A stretch of DNA of 64,000 nt from DATJIG01 sp050260515 (GTDB lineage Bacteria > Pseudomonadota > Alphaproteobacteria > SMXQ01), in assembly GCA_050260515.1 (NCBI GenBank), contig JBLNCI010000036.1, positions 62,001 to 126,000 on the forward strand. The letters run 5' to 3'. Made by a program: the position numbers and the translations under genes. Shown here in pieces: positions 10,498 through 18,914 of this stretch; the first letter of the stretch is position 1; every line of letters starts with the position of its first letter. Under the pieces are notes generated by a model. It was not told the origin of the DNA. It searched no databases and was given only the letters and a program-made list of their open reading frames with translations.

Positions 10498-10818
10498 TCA
10501 AGCGGCCTTGCGGGTCTTCACGTCCGCGGCGCCTTCGAGCACTCCGAGGATGTCGGACTCCTTCAGGATCAGCAGGTCCTCGCCGTCGATCTTGATCTCG
10601 GTGCCGGACCATTTGCCGAACAGGATCCGATCGCCCTTCTTCACGTCGAGCGCGTGGACCGTGCCGTCCTCGGCGCGGGCGCCGGGGCCGACGGCGACGA
10701 CCTCGCCCTGCATCGGCTTTTCCTTGGCGGTATCGGGGATGATGATGCCCCCTGCGGTCTTCTGGTCGGCTTCGATCGCGCGGACCAGCACGCGGTCATG
10801 GAGTGGACGGAATGCCAT
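10498..10818 (-). CDS. groES: Co-chaperonin GroES (Hsp10)
   Basis: A 106-residue heptameric lid for GroEL. The start chosen, MAFRPLHDRVLVR, has AGGAGGT five bases upstream on the minus strand; a start eight codons earlier would overlap that site. The mobile loop that docks on GroEL is in the KTAGGIIIPDTAKEKPMQGEV segment (positions approximately 10 to 40 of the family), and the roof loop and C-terminal GEDLLILKESDILGV are typical. It is the first gene of the heat-shock operon. Confidence 0.98.
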   Translation of the reverse strand: MAFRPLHDRVLVRAIEADQKTAGGIIIPDTAKEKPMQGEVVAVGPGARAEDGTVHALDVKKGDRILFGKWSGTEIKIDGEDLLILKESDILGVLEGAADVKTRKAA

Positions 10819-10879
10819 TGATGACCTCCTCTCTCGAGACAAAGGCTTGAATGGTGCTTCGATCGGTACTTCGACATGG

Positions 10880-10906
10880 CTGGCACTCCCGTTTGGCGAG
10901 TGCCAA
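10880..10906 (-). promoter_or_regulatory. CIRCE element (HrcA operator) of groESL
   Basis: A 9-bp inverted repeat with a 9-bp spacer, reading TTGGCACTC-N9-GAGTGCCAG on the minus strand. It matches the CIRCE consensus TTAGCACTC-N9-GAGTGCTAA at seven or eight positions per arm, with perfect GCACTC/GAGTGC cores. CIRCE is bound by the repressor HrcA, which is released on heat shock. It starts 7 bp after the -10 box of the promoter and lies in the 5' leader of groES. Confidence 0.92.
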
Positions 10907-10913
10907 CGCCGGC

Positions 10914-10942
10914 GATTTAGGTTCGCCTCGCTTGCGTGTCAA
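10914..10942 (-). promoter_or_regulatory. Sigma-70 promoter of groESL
   Basis: On the minus strand a perfect TTGACA (10942-10937) is followed after 17 bp by TAAATC (10919-10914). Transcription would begin at about 10907, right at the CIRCE element, the normal arrangement for HrcA repression. No sigma-32-type boxes were recognised. Confidence 0.8.
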
Positions 10943-11077
10943 GACCGGGGCAGCGGGCCTGTCAGCAGTCCCGCTGACGTGCTGCTAAGACCCTGAACAA
11001 TATAGCTTCTTTACGGATTTTTCACTTGATGGCGGGAAGATACGTTTGGCAGCATCCCTAGATGTAGGAGGTGCGAC

Positions 11078-11356
11078 ATGGATCAGGTCGATTCCTTGAC
11101 GTGGCGGCGCCGCCTTGCGGGCTGGCGTCTCGCGACCGCCGAAATCCTCTACCGCATGCCGGACCATCCGGCGGTGCTGCAGTCCTTCATCTGGCAACAT
11201 CTCGACCTCGCGCCGGAATTCCCGGAGCTGCGACGCTTCCTCGCGTTCTGGGAGAAGAACCTGGATGGGCCCATTCACTCCGTCCGGGTGTGCCGGTCGC
11301 AACTGCTCTCGGGCGAGGAGCTGCGGGTGATCGACGGCCGCTTCCTCGTTCAGTAG
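11078..11356 (+). CDS. usg: Usg family protein
   Basis: A 92-residue protein matching the alphaproteobacterial Usg family, named for a gene upstream of trpF in Caulobacter. Recognisable blocks are GWRLATAEILYRMPDHP, LQSFIWQHLDLAPEFPEL and FWEKNLDGPIHSVRV. AGGAGGT lies a few bases before the start. The biochemical role of Usg is not established. Here it is not next to trp genes: groESL is divergent upstream, and the dispersed repeat begins ten bases after the stop. Confidence 0.88.
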   Translation: MDQVDSLTWRRRLAGWRLATAEILYRMPDHPAVLQSFIWQHLDLAPEFPELRRFLAFWEKNLDGPIHSVRVCRSQLLSGEELRVIDGRFLVQ

Positions 11357-11365
11357 CCGATACTG

Positions 11366-11832
11366 AATCACCGAAGCCCTCCCGCCTTGTAGGGCGGGAG
11401 GGCCGGTGAGCGGCCAATGGGTTCGCGCTCTGGAGCTACCTCGGCGCGGACACACGTCGTCGTCAGCGGATCAGCGAAATCCGCTTTTTACCTTCCCCGT
11501 AAGGGTCAGTAGGGTGCCACGCTGCGTTGAAAGCGTAGCCGACACTACCGATGCTGCCTCAGTCGCCGGATCGCGACGCTGGTTATGTCGGTACCGAAAG
11601 AGAAGATGCGTCGCGACCCGAAGGGGAAGCGCCGTTGCCTCTCAACTACTCATCCGCCGCGCCGGTGTCCCGGTTGTCGGGGGCCTCTCGCGGTTTCCTC
11701 GCTCGAACCAGGATCGCTATGCGCAATAGCTCCCCTCGCTTGTCGCGATGCGAGGACGATGCGCGCTTCGAAAAAGCGGCACAAGGGGGCTGTGGAAAGT
11801 CTGGGTCGGTCGGGGCGCGCCCTGTTGAAAGT
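11366..11832 (+). repeat. Dispersed structured repeat, copy 1
   Basis: A 467-bp intergenic unit that recurs at 59271-59739 in the same orientation. It opens with a long hairpin: TCACC...GGTGA closing an inner stem GCCCTCCCGCC/GGCGGGAGGGC. About 60 bp later AGCGGAT/ATCCGCT with TTTTT forms a terminator-like hairpin. Bases 11588-11647 are identical to the other copy. The first hairpin keeps its pairing in copy 2 although the arms differ, which points to selection on structure. Open frames across it do not stay in phase between copies, so it is not protein-coding. The left edge is sharp at AATCACCGAAG and the right edge is at CTGTTGAAAGT. Confidence 0.85.
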
Positions 11833-12160
11833 CGCCGAGAGCGGTTTTTCTCCCGCCCTCTCCCCCGTTGGGGAGAGGGTTGGGTGAGAGGATCGCAACG
11901 CGAAGTTTTCACCCTCACCCCAGCCCTCTCCCTAGAGGGAGAAGGAGAAAAACACCGCCCGGCTTCGCCCCGGCGGCGTGCCGCTGCGGGGCTTTGCAGT
12001 GGGCCCGCGCGAAGCCTCGACGCCTCGCATCGGTTCGCCGCCGGTTCGCGATGCCAAGGCGAACGCTAGGCCTCTGCCATAATTTTTCCGGCGATGCGAT
12101 CCACCATGCCCCCCCGACGTTGATGATCGCAGGAGCGAACCGGTTCCGGTGGAGGGGTCC
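11833..12160. repeat. Gene-free tail with CCCTCTCC-type palindromes
   Basis: No gene is seen here. A perfect 10-bp hairpin (CCCTCTCCCC/GGGGAGAGGG, 11856-11879) and a second similar palindrome (CTCTCCCTAGAGGGAGA, about 11925-11942) lie on either side of CACCCTCACCCCAG. Such CCCTCTCC palindromes are familiar as short interspersed intergenic elements, and one also follows the other repeat copy at about 59930-59952. The rest leads to the start of the AsmA gene. Confidence 0.55.
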
Positions 12161-14146
12161 ATGAGGAAGGTGCTGATCGTCGTTGGCGCGGTGGTCGCGC
12201 TCCTTGTCATAGCCGTGATCGTCATCCCCCTGGCGGTGCCGACCGCGACCTGGAAAGCCGAGATCGAGAGCCGCGTCGGCGCGGCGACGGGCCGCGAGCT
12301 GCGCATCGCCGGGCCGGTACGGCTGTCGCTGTTCCCTGCGGTGGCGGTAGTGGCAAACGACGTCGCGTTCGCGAACGCCCCCGGCGCGCGCGACGCGTCG
12401 ATGGCGACGCTCGACAAGCTCGACGTCCACGTGCGGCTCATGCCGCTTCTGTCGGGCAACATCGCCATCGATCGCCTCGTGCTCGAGAAGCCGGTCATCC
12501 ATCTCGAGGTCGATCGCCAAGGTCGCCCGAACTGGAGCTTCGGCGCGGCGAACGCGCCCGAGGCGCGACAGCCGGCTCCATCGTCACAGCCGAGCCCCTC
12601 GTCCCGGAGCGGAGGTCCCGCGGGCATCTCGCTCGGGGATGTGCGGCTCAGGGACGGCATCGTGACCTACGTCGACGACCGCAGCGGAGCCCACTACGAG
12701 GTGTCGTCGATCGATGCGACCGTGAAGCTCGCCAATCTCGACAGCCCGCTCACGGCCGACGGCTCTCTCGTCTGGAACGAGCAGAAGGTGGCGCTCAACG
12801 CCCGGGCCTCGGCGCCGCGGGGGCTCATGACGGGCAGCGGCTCCGATGTCGAGGTGAAGCTCGACTCGAAGCCGGTGACGATGACCTTCAACGGGCGCGG
12901 CGAAGGCTCGCCGCTCAAGATCACGGGAGAGCTCGATCTCAATACGCCGAGCGTGCGCAATCTCGCCGCCTGGGCCGGCCAGCCGCTGCAGGCGCCCGGC
13001 AACGGCCTCGGTCCCCTGACCATCAAGGGCACGCTTGCCTCGACGCCGCAGCACGTGTCGTTCAACAAGGCGTCGTTCAAGCTCGACGCGATCGAAGCCT
13101 CGGGCGATCTCGCCGTCGACACCAGCGGCCGCATCCCGGCCATCAAGGCGGCGCTGACCACCAACGTCCTCGACCTCAACCCATACCTCCCGCCGGAGCA
13201 GGCAAAGGGTACGTCCCGCGCTGAGCCCGCCCCCCGCTCGCCGGCCCAGACGGCGTCGCCGTCCGGCTGGAGCACCGATCCGATCGATCTCTCGGGACTG
13301 AAAGCGGCGAATGCCGATCTCGCGCTCACCGTCGCCGGACTCGTCGTGCGCGAGATCAAGATCGGCAAGGCGGCGCTCCACGTCGCGCTGGACGACGGCA
13401 AGCTGGTCAGCGACCTGACCGAGATGGCGCTCTACGACGGCAACGGCAAAGCGCGGGTGAGCGTCGACGGATCGGGCCGGGTGCCGGCGATCGCCATGAA
13501 TTTCAACGTCGACCGGGTCCAGGCCCAGCCGCTGCTCAAGGACGCAATGAATCTTGACCGGGTGAGCGGTGCTGCCACCGCCGAGGGCACGATCTCGGGC
13601 GCCGGCGCCTCGCAGCGCGATCTGATCGCGGCGCTCAACGGCAAGGGATCGGTGAAGCTGCAGAACGGCAAGATCCGCGGCCTCGATTTCCTGGCGATGC
13701 TCAAGAACGTCGGCTCGGCGTTCTCGTCGTCGGACAACCAGCAGACGGAATTCGCCGCCGCCTCGGCGACGTACACCGTCACCAACGGGATCGTCCGCAA
13801 CGACGACCTGGCGATGAACGGCCCGGGATTCGAGGTCACCGGCAAAGGCACTGTCGACCTGCCGAAGCGCATGATCGACTACCGCGTGGTGCCGCGCGTC
13901 GGCGTCGGGGTGCCGGTCCAGATCAGCGGCCCGTGGGACAACATGAGCTATCGGCCGGACCTCAGCAGCGCGATACCCGACGCGCAGCAGACGATCCGCG
14001 GTCTACGCGACGTCTTCCGTGGCGGGTCGCAACCGCAGCAGCAGCAGCAGGAACCACAACAACAGCAGCCACAACAGCAGCAGCCCGGTCAGCCGTCGCA
14101 GACGCCCAATCCGCTCGACAGCCTCAACAAGCTGCTCGGGCGGTAG
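12161..14146 (+). CDS. AsmA-family envelope protein
   Basis: A 661-residue protein. A single N-terminal helix (VLIVVGAVVALLVIAVIVI) anchors it in the inner membrane with the body in the periplasm. The region after it, WKAEIESRVGAATGRELRIAGPVRLSLFP, is the AsmA N-terminal signature, and the C-terminal 250 residues match the AsmA C-terminal repeat fold (VKLQNGKIRGLDF, FEVTGKGTVDLPKRMIDYRV). Family members are bridge-like proteins linked to outer-membrane phospholipid or lipopolysaccharide homeostasis. GGAGGGG before this ATG decides the start over a GTG four codons earlier. The tail holds a Gln-rich stretch (about residues 625-645), probably a flexible linker. Confidence 0.88.
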   Translation: MRKVLIVVGAVVALLVIAVIVIPLAVPTATWKAEIESRVGAATGRELRIAGPVRLSLFPAVAVVANDVAFANAPGARDASMATLDKLDVHVRLMPLLSGNIAIDRLVLEKPVIHLEVDRQGRPNWSFGAANAPEARQPAPSSQPSPSSRSGGPAGISLGDVRLRDGIVTYVDDRSGAHYEVSSIDATVKLANLDSPLTADGSLVWNEQKVALNARASAPRGLMTGSGSDVEVKLDSKPVTMTFNGRGEGSPLKITGELDLNTPSVRNLAAWAGQPLQAPGNGLGPLTIKGTLASTPQHVSFNKASFKLDAIEASGDLAVDTSGRIPAIKAALTTNVLDLNPYLPPEQAKGTSRAEPAPRSPAQTASPSGWSTDPIDLSGLKAANADLALTVAGLVVREIKIGKAALHVALDDGKLVSDLTEMALYDGNGKARVSVDGSGRVPAIAMNFNVDRVQAQPLLKDAMNLDRVSGAATAEGTISGAGASQRDLIAALNGKGSVKLQNGKIRGLDFLAMLKNVGSAFSSSDNQQTEFAAASATYTVTNGIVRNDDLAMNGPGFEVTGKGTVDLPKRMIDYRVVPRVGVGVPVQISGPWDNMSYRPDLSSAIPDAQQTIRGLRDVFRGGSQPQQQQQEPQQQQPQQQQPGQPSQTPNPLDSLNKLLGR

Positions 14147-14161
14147 ATCGGAAAAACCCGC

Positions 14162-14383
14162 TCACGTCCCCGATTTGCGCGCGCGGCTGCGCACGAGCGT
14201 CGGCTTCCGCGGCGGCGCGGCCGCGCCGGCGGCGGGTCCGTCGGTGCGGCCGCTCGCGTTCTCGCTCGCGAGCTCCTGCTCCGCCAACCGCCAGTGCTCG
14301 GCGTCGCGGCCGTCCGGCTGACCTTCGCGCTGCCATATGGCGTAGGCGCGCTTTGCGATCTCGTCCTGATTGCGTGGATCCAT
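14162..14383 (-). CDS. DUF2934 small protein
   Basis: A 73-residue protein. The N-terminal 40 residues (DEIAKRAYAIWQREGQPDGR, then DAEHWRLAEQEL) are the DUF2934 signature, a short helical domain common in Hyphomicrobiales and related groups and of unknown function. The rest is Arg/Ala/Pro-rich and probably disordered. The start was taken at the ATG preceded by GAGGT rather than the longer frame upstream. It is convergent with the AsmA gene, with 15 bp between the stops. Confidence 0.78.
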   Translation of the reverse strand: MDPRNQDEIAKRAYAIWQREGQPDGRDAEHWRLAEQELASENASGRTDGPAAGAAAPPRKPTLVRSRARKSGT

Positions 14384-14513
14384 ACTGACCTCGGTGGATG
14401 AAGGGGCGCGACGTGAAAGGCAACCGCCACCGCGGGTGCGCGCTGCCTGAAGGATGCCGCGGCCTGTCGACGCGAGCGTAGGCGAGACGCCGGGCAAATT
14501 CCCGTGACATTAC

Positions 14514-14545
14514 GAGCGACGGGGCGAGCGACGGGGCGAGCGACG
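14514..14545. repeat. Short tandem repeat, 12-bp unit
   Basis: GAGCGACGGGGC occurs twice in tandem followed by a partial third unit. It is in the gap between the DUF2934 and flippase genes. Such GC-rich repeats slip easily; no function is evident. Confidence 0.6.
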
Positions 14546-14669
14546 AGCTGCGGCGCGACGAAGCGCGGCCGCGCACGTTCGATCACGTTCGTTCTTCGGT
14601 CGCGTAGATGTCACCGCCGCGCAATCCTTCATCCTTCACACAGCGCGGCGCGCGGCCGAAGCTGCGGTC

Positions 14670-16181
14670 ATGACCGTACGAGCCGTTGCCGACGAGGGCG
14701 CCGAACCGAAACCGACGGCGCACAGCCGGGGGCATATTGCGCGCAACTTCCTCGCGATCGCCGTCACCAGCGGCATCAATCTGCTCGCCGGACTTTTCAT
14801 CAGCGTCTACATCCGGCGCGTTCTCGGCCCCGTCGCCATCGGCGAGGTGAGCTGGAACGCGGCGGTGCTGGCGTACATCGCGCTGATCGCCAATCCCGGT
14901 TGCCAGATCATCGGCCAGCGCGACGTGGCGAAGGATCCGCAGAGCACGGCGGAGCTGGCGTCGGCGATCCTCTCCGTGCAGGGCCTGCTGTGCATCGCCG
15001 CCTACGTGGTCGTGCTCGGGTTGGCGGCCCTCAACTTGCGCGGTCACGAGGTCAGCGTGCTGCTGACGCTCCAGGCGCTGGCGCTGTTCTTCACCGCGCT
15101 CGACGTGCTGTGGATCCTGCAGGCGCACGAGCGGATGGTCGCGACGTCGATCGCGACGCTCGTCTGCAACCTCGCGCAATTCCCCCTGCTCTTCGCCTTC
15201 GTCCACGGACCGGACGACATCTATCTGTTCGCCGTCATCAACCTGCCGTTCGCCGCGGCGAACCTCGCGTTCCGGTTCTGGTACCTGCAGCACCATCGGC
15301 TGCTCGAGGTCCGCGAGTTGCGGCCGCGACTGCGCGGCGCAGGCCGGATCCTCCGCGAGGCATGGCCGCTCGCGCTGTCGCAGGCGGCGATCGTCGTCTA
15401 CTACAACTGCGACACGATCATCCTCGGCTTCACCCACGGCGACGACGTCGTCGGTCAATACACGAGCGCCTACAAGCTGATGCTCATCGCGACCGTGGTC
15501 AGCGGGGCGATGTGCACGGCCTACTTCCCCGCGGTGGCACGCGTCCAGGGCTCGCCGGACGAGGCGCGCCGGGTCGCGGGCGAGTTCACCTCGCTGATGC
15601 TGTGGCTGGGCCTGCCGATCGCCGCACTCGGCTGGGCGACCGGCCGAAACGCCGTCGCGCTGCTGTACGGCCCGGAGTTCGCCCAGAGCGGCGTCTACTT
15701 CGAGTGGCTGTGCCTCAACGTGGCGCTGATCTTCGCCAACCTGGCGCTGGTGACGCCGCTCACCGCCTGGGGCCTGCAGAAGACCCAGTTCGTCATCTCC
15801 TGCGTCGGAGCGGCGGTCAACCTCGCGCTCAACGTGGCGCTGATCCCGCGCTACGGCGTGCCTGCCGCGATCGCCACCACGATCATCACCGAGGCGGTGA
15901 TCTTCGGCGCGCTCGTCGCCGCGCGGCGCCGTCTCGGGCTCGGGTGGAATCCGCTCGCGCCGACGCTGCTTCCGCCGCTGCTGTCGTCGGCGGCGGTCGC
16001 GGCGGCGATCGCCGCGCTGCCGCCGTCGCTCGATCGCTACTGGATCCTCGCGGACGCCGCCGGAATGGGCGCGCTCGCCGGGGCGCTATGGGTGTTCGAG
16101 CCGCGGATCGCGCGCGCGGCGCTCACGTTCGTCGTTCGCAAGCTGCCGATCAACGTGCGTCGGAACCAACCGCCGGTTTGA
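14670..16181 (+). CDS. Oligosaccharide flippase (Wzx-like, MOP superfamily)
   Basis: A 503-residue integral membrane protein with about 12-14 hydrophobic helices. The first (NFLAIAVTSGINLLAGLFIS) and the motif RRVLGPVAIGEVSW are typical of polysaccharide biosynthesis proteins of the Wzx/RfbX type, which move lipid-linked glycans across the inner membrane. A conserved helix pair near residue 250 holds YYNCDTIILGF. The next genes, a glycosyltransferase and UDP-galactopyranose mutase, support a role in a galactofuranose-containing surface glycan. The 3' end overlaps the convergent glycosyltransferase gene by 32 bp. Confidence 0.9.
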   Translation: MTVRAVADEGAEPKPTAHSRGHIARNFLAIAVTSGINLLAGLFISVYIRRVLGPVAIGEVSWNAAVLAYIALIANPGCQIIGQRDVAKDPQSTAELASAILSVQGLLCIAAYVVVLGLAALNLRGHEVSVLLTLQALALFFTALDVLWILQAHERMVATSIATLVCNLAQFPLLFAFVHGPDDIYLFAVINLPFAAANLAFRFWYLQHHRLLEVRELRPRLRGAGRILREAWPLALSQAAIVVYYNCDTIILGFTHGDDVVGQYTSAYKLMLIATVVSGAMCTAYFPAVARVQGSPDEARRVAGEFTSLMLWLGLPIAALGWATGRNAVALLYGPEFAQSGVYFEWLCLNVALIFANLALVTPLTAWGLQKTQFVISCVGAAVNLALNVALIPRYGVPAAIATTIITEAVIFGALVAARRRLGLGWNPLAPTLLPPLLSSAAVAAAIAALPPSLDRYWILADAAGMGALAGALWVFEPRIARAALTFVVRKLPINVRRNQPPV

Positions 16182-17178
16182 GGTCCTGGGCCGACGGCGA
16201 CGTCGTCGGCTCGCGCACCGCCGCCCACGCCGCGACGCGCACGAGGTGGATCAGCACCTTGGGATCGAGACTCGTCCGCACCGCTTCCCGGAGCTGCACC
16301 AGGGCAGTGTCGTGGTGCCCCTTGCGCCACAGGTCCTGGGCGCGACGGATCGCCCGCACGGCCGCGGCACGGCGCCCGCGCCGGTGCGCGCCGCGCATCT
16401 GCTCGGGCGGCACGTAGCTCGCCAGCAGATCGATGAACTTGCGTTCGTCGGCGACATTGGCGCCCGTCCTCACCAGGCGCGCGGTGTCGGCGCCGGTGTG
16501 CACGCGGTAGCACGCGAGCGGCTCGGGATCGTAGAAGACCGGATAGTGGATGGTCGTCCGCAGCCACATGTCCCAGTCGGCGCAGTGGACGAGGTCGGGA
16601 CGGAAGCCGCCGAGCGTCTCGTACACCGCGCGGCGCACGATCATCGCCGGGAACATGATCTCGTTCGTCAGCAGCAATCGGCGCAGGAACTCGTCGCCGA
16701 GCACGCCGCGGTGGCGCGACTCCAGCTCCGACAGATGCTGCCAGTGGCCGTCCTCGAACATGTAGATGTAGCGGCAGAACAGCGCGCCGATGTCGGGATC
16801 AGACGCGATCGACTCCTCGGCTCGCGCGTAGAAGCCAGGACGCACGGTGTCGTCGCCGTGAAGGATGTGGACCCAGCGGCCGCGCGAGCGACGCGCGCAG
16901 GTGTTGAAGGTGCCGATCGCGCCGAGATTGCGCGGATTGCGGTGGAACTGCACCCGTCCGCGCCCGAGTTCGCGCACGACGGCCTCGGGATCGTCCTTGG
17001 TCGAAAAGTCGTCGACGACTTCGATCTGCATCCGTTGGGGCCCGGGATCCTGGGCCAGGACGCTTTCAAGCGTATCGCGCAGGAAATGCGCGCAGTTGTA
17101 GGTGGGGATCATGACGGACCAGAACGGACGCTCGGTGCCGTCGGGAACGCGCTCTATTGTCGGCGGATCAGCGATCAT
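16150..17178 (-). CDS. Family 2 glycosyltransferase
   Basis: A 342-residue GT-A enzyme. The nucleotide-sugar site opens with FWSVMIPTYNCAHFLRDTLE; the metal-binding motif is in HILHGDDTVRPGFY (the DxD-equivalent is GDD), and ADWDMWLR is the acceptor-side ED-like motif. It adds a sugar from an activated donor to a glycan or lipid. The start at MIADPPTIERV is the first clearly family-like one; a longer frame exists. A 46-codon frame upstream ends 11 bases inside this gene, suggesting translational coupling. Its neighbours are the flippase and glf. Confidence 0.9.
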   Translation of the reverse strand: MIADPPTIERVPDGTERPFWSVMIPTYNCAHFLRDTLESVLAQDPGPQRMQIEVVDDFSTKDDPEAVVRELGRGRVQFHRNPRNLGAIGTFNTCARRSRGRWVHILHGDDTVRPGFYARAEESIASDPDIGALFCRYIYMFEDGHWQHLSELESRHRGVLGDEFLRRLLLTNEIMFPAMIVRRAVYETLGGFRPDLVHCADWDMWLRTTIHYPVFYDPEPLACYRVHTGADTARLVRTGANVADERKFIDLLASYVPPEQMRGAHRRGRRAAAVRAIRRAQDLWRKGHHDTALVQLREAVRTSLDPKVLIHLVRVAAWAAVREPTTSPSAQDLKPAVGSDAR

Positions 17179-17308
17179 CGGAATCCTGACGCGAGGTTGA
17201 TGGAATGACTCGGCGAAAGGCGCGCAACGCGAGGCTGACCAGCCAGAACCTCCGGCGCCGGTAGCCGAAGTACATCCGATAGGGGGCGGCATCGCGTCGT
17301 AGGGACAT
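17168..17308 (-). CDS. Possible small basic protein upstream of the glycosyltransferase
   Basis: A 46-residue frame starting MSLRRDAAPYRMYFGYRRRR and continuing through a mildly hydrophobic FWLVSLALRAF segment to a Ser/Asp-rich end. GGAGGAG lies about 11 bases before the ATG on the minus strand. Its stop overlaps the glycosyltransferase start by 11 bases. It has no recognised family. It could be a membrane-associated small protein or a translated leader. Confidence 0.4.
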   Translation of the reverse strand: MSLRRDAAPYRMYFGYRRRRFWLVSLALRAFRRVIPSTSRQDSDDR

Positions 17309-17518
17309 CAAGGGCAGCTCTCCTCCGAGCCCGCTAAACGAGCGGACGTTGGGCCGGTTCCGAATGCACAGCTTGCCCCTGTTATGGCCGCTCGCCGCCC
17401 TCGCGATGCGACACCGCGGCGCGGCTTCGCTGCCCGAGAAAGCGCGCTGATTCCTCACACTGGCTCGCGTGCGACTTCGGCTAACTCGTCGAACACGAGG
17501 AAACGGAGCAGCACCCGA

Positions 17519-18763
17519 ATGGACATCGATCACGTTCCGCCGCGCGCCGTGGCGCGCAGAGGCATGCGTACGCGGACCAACAGCCGCAGCGGTTTCGATT
17601 ACCTGATCGTCGGCGCCGGGTTTGCGGGCAGCGTGCTTGCGGAACGTCTTGCATCGCAACTTGACAAGCGCGTCCTGCTGATCGACCGGAGGCCCCACGT
17701 CGGAGGCAACGCTTACGATTGCTACAACGAGGCGGGAGTCCTCATCCACCCGTACGGGCCGCACATCTTCCACACCAACTCGCGGCACGTGCTCGACTAC
17801 CTGTCGCAGTTCACGGCGTGGCGTCCGTACGAGCATCGCGTGCTCGCCTCGATCGAGGGCACGCTGGTGCCGATCCCGATCAATCTCACGACCATCAACC
17901 GGCTCTACGGCCTCGATCTCACGCCCGAGGGCATGCAGGCATTCCTCGCCGGGCGCGCGGAGCGGATCGACACGCCGCGCACCTCGGAGGACGTCGTCGT
18001 CGGCACCGTGGGCCGCGAGCTCTACGAGACCTTCTTCCGCGGCTACACGCGCAAGCAGTGGGGCCTCGATCCGTCGCAGCTCGACAAGTCGGTGACGGCG
18101 CGCATCCCGACGCGCACCAACACCGACGACCGCTACTTCGGCGACGAGTTCCAGGTGATGCCGCTGCACGGCTACACGCGCATGTTCCAGCGCATGCTCG
18201 ATCACCCGAACATCAAGGTGCTGCTGAACGCCGACTATCGCGAGGTGCGCGACGACGTGCGGTACGATTCGCTGATCTACACCGGGCCGATCGACGAGTA
18301 CTACGACTTCCGGTTCGGCGAGCTGCCGTACCGGTCGCTGCGCTTCGAGCACGTGACGCTTCAGGAGGAGCACTTCCAGCCCGTCGCGGTGGTGAACTAT
18401 CCGAACGAGAAGGTGCCCTACACGCGCATCACCGAGTACAAGCACCTGACCGGCCAGACCCACGCCGTGACCAGCCTCACGTACGAGTATCCGTGCGCCG
18501 ACGGCGACCCGTACTACCCGATTCCGCGCCCCGAGAACGCGGCGCTCTATCGCCGCTACCAGGCGCTCGCCGAACAGGATCCCGACGTGACATTCGTCGG
18601 CCGGCTCGGGACCTACCGCTACTACAACATGGACCAGGTGGTGGCCCAGGCGCTGACCACCTTCGAGCGGCTGCGCGGCACCAAGACGGCGCACGCCCGC
18701 GGCACGGCCGCCGCATCTCCGGAGCCGTCGCAGCACGCCGGCCGCATCGCCGCGGAGACCTGA
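17519..18763 (+). CDS. glf: UDP-galactopyranose mutase
   Basis: A 414-residue FAD enzyme that interconverts UDP-galactopyranose and UDP-galactofuranose. The FAD fingerprint FDYLIVGAGFAGSVLAERLA is followed by HVGGNAYD and YGPHIFHTN, all hallmarks of the family; FRGYTRKQWGLDP and YFGDEFQVMPLHGYTRMF are also typical. The length is slightly above the usual 370-400 because of about 25 extra N-terminal residues; ATG 15 codons later is an alternative start. A Galf donor implies a galactofuranose-containing polysaccharide made with the adjacent transferase and flippase. Confidence 0.96.
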   Translation: MDIDHVPPRAVARRGMRTRTNSRSGFDYLIVGAGFAGSVLAERLASQLDKRVLLIDRRPHVGGNAYDCYNEAGVLIHPYGPHIFHTNSRHVLDYLSQFTAWRPYEHRVLASIEGTLVPIPINLTTINRLYGLDLTPEGMQAFLAGRAERIDTPRTSEDVVVGTVGRELYETFFRGYTRKQWGLDPSQLDKSVTARIPTRTNTDDRYFGDEFQVMPLHGYTRMFQRMLDHPNIKVLLNADYREVRDDVRYDSLIYTGPIDEYYDFRFGELPYRSLRFEHVTLQEEHFQPVAVVNYPNEKVPYTRITEYKHLTGQTHAVTSLTYEYPCADGDPYYPIPRPENAALYRRYQALAEQDPDVTFVGRLGTYRYYNMDQVVAQALTTFERLRGTKTAHARGTAAASPEPSQHAGRIAAET

Positions 18764-18914
18764 GCTTCCGCAATCGTTTGCCGCGGCCCGGCGGGCGGCA
18801 AAGACGGTACGGTAGCGGACGCTGCGGAGGTCCGCCGGGTGCGCTTCCTGTGCTTGCCTGACGTTGGTTCACAGCGGCGATCGACAAGCCGCGATGTCAG
18901 CGTGGAGGCAAGGG

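Noticed and set aside
11551..12069. Overlapping open frames in repeat copy 1 as a possible protein
   Set aside because: The block VPKEKMRRDPKGKRR and the later AAQGGCGKSG are in one frame in copy 2 but in different frames in copy 1, so the frame is not conserved.
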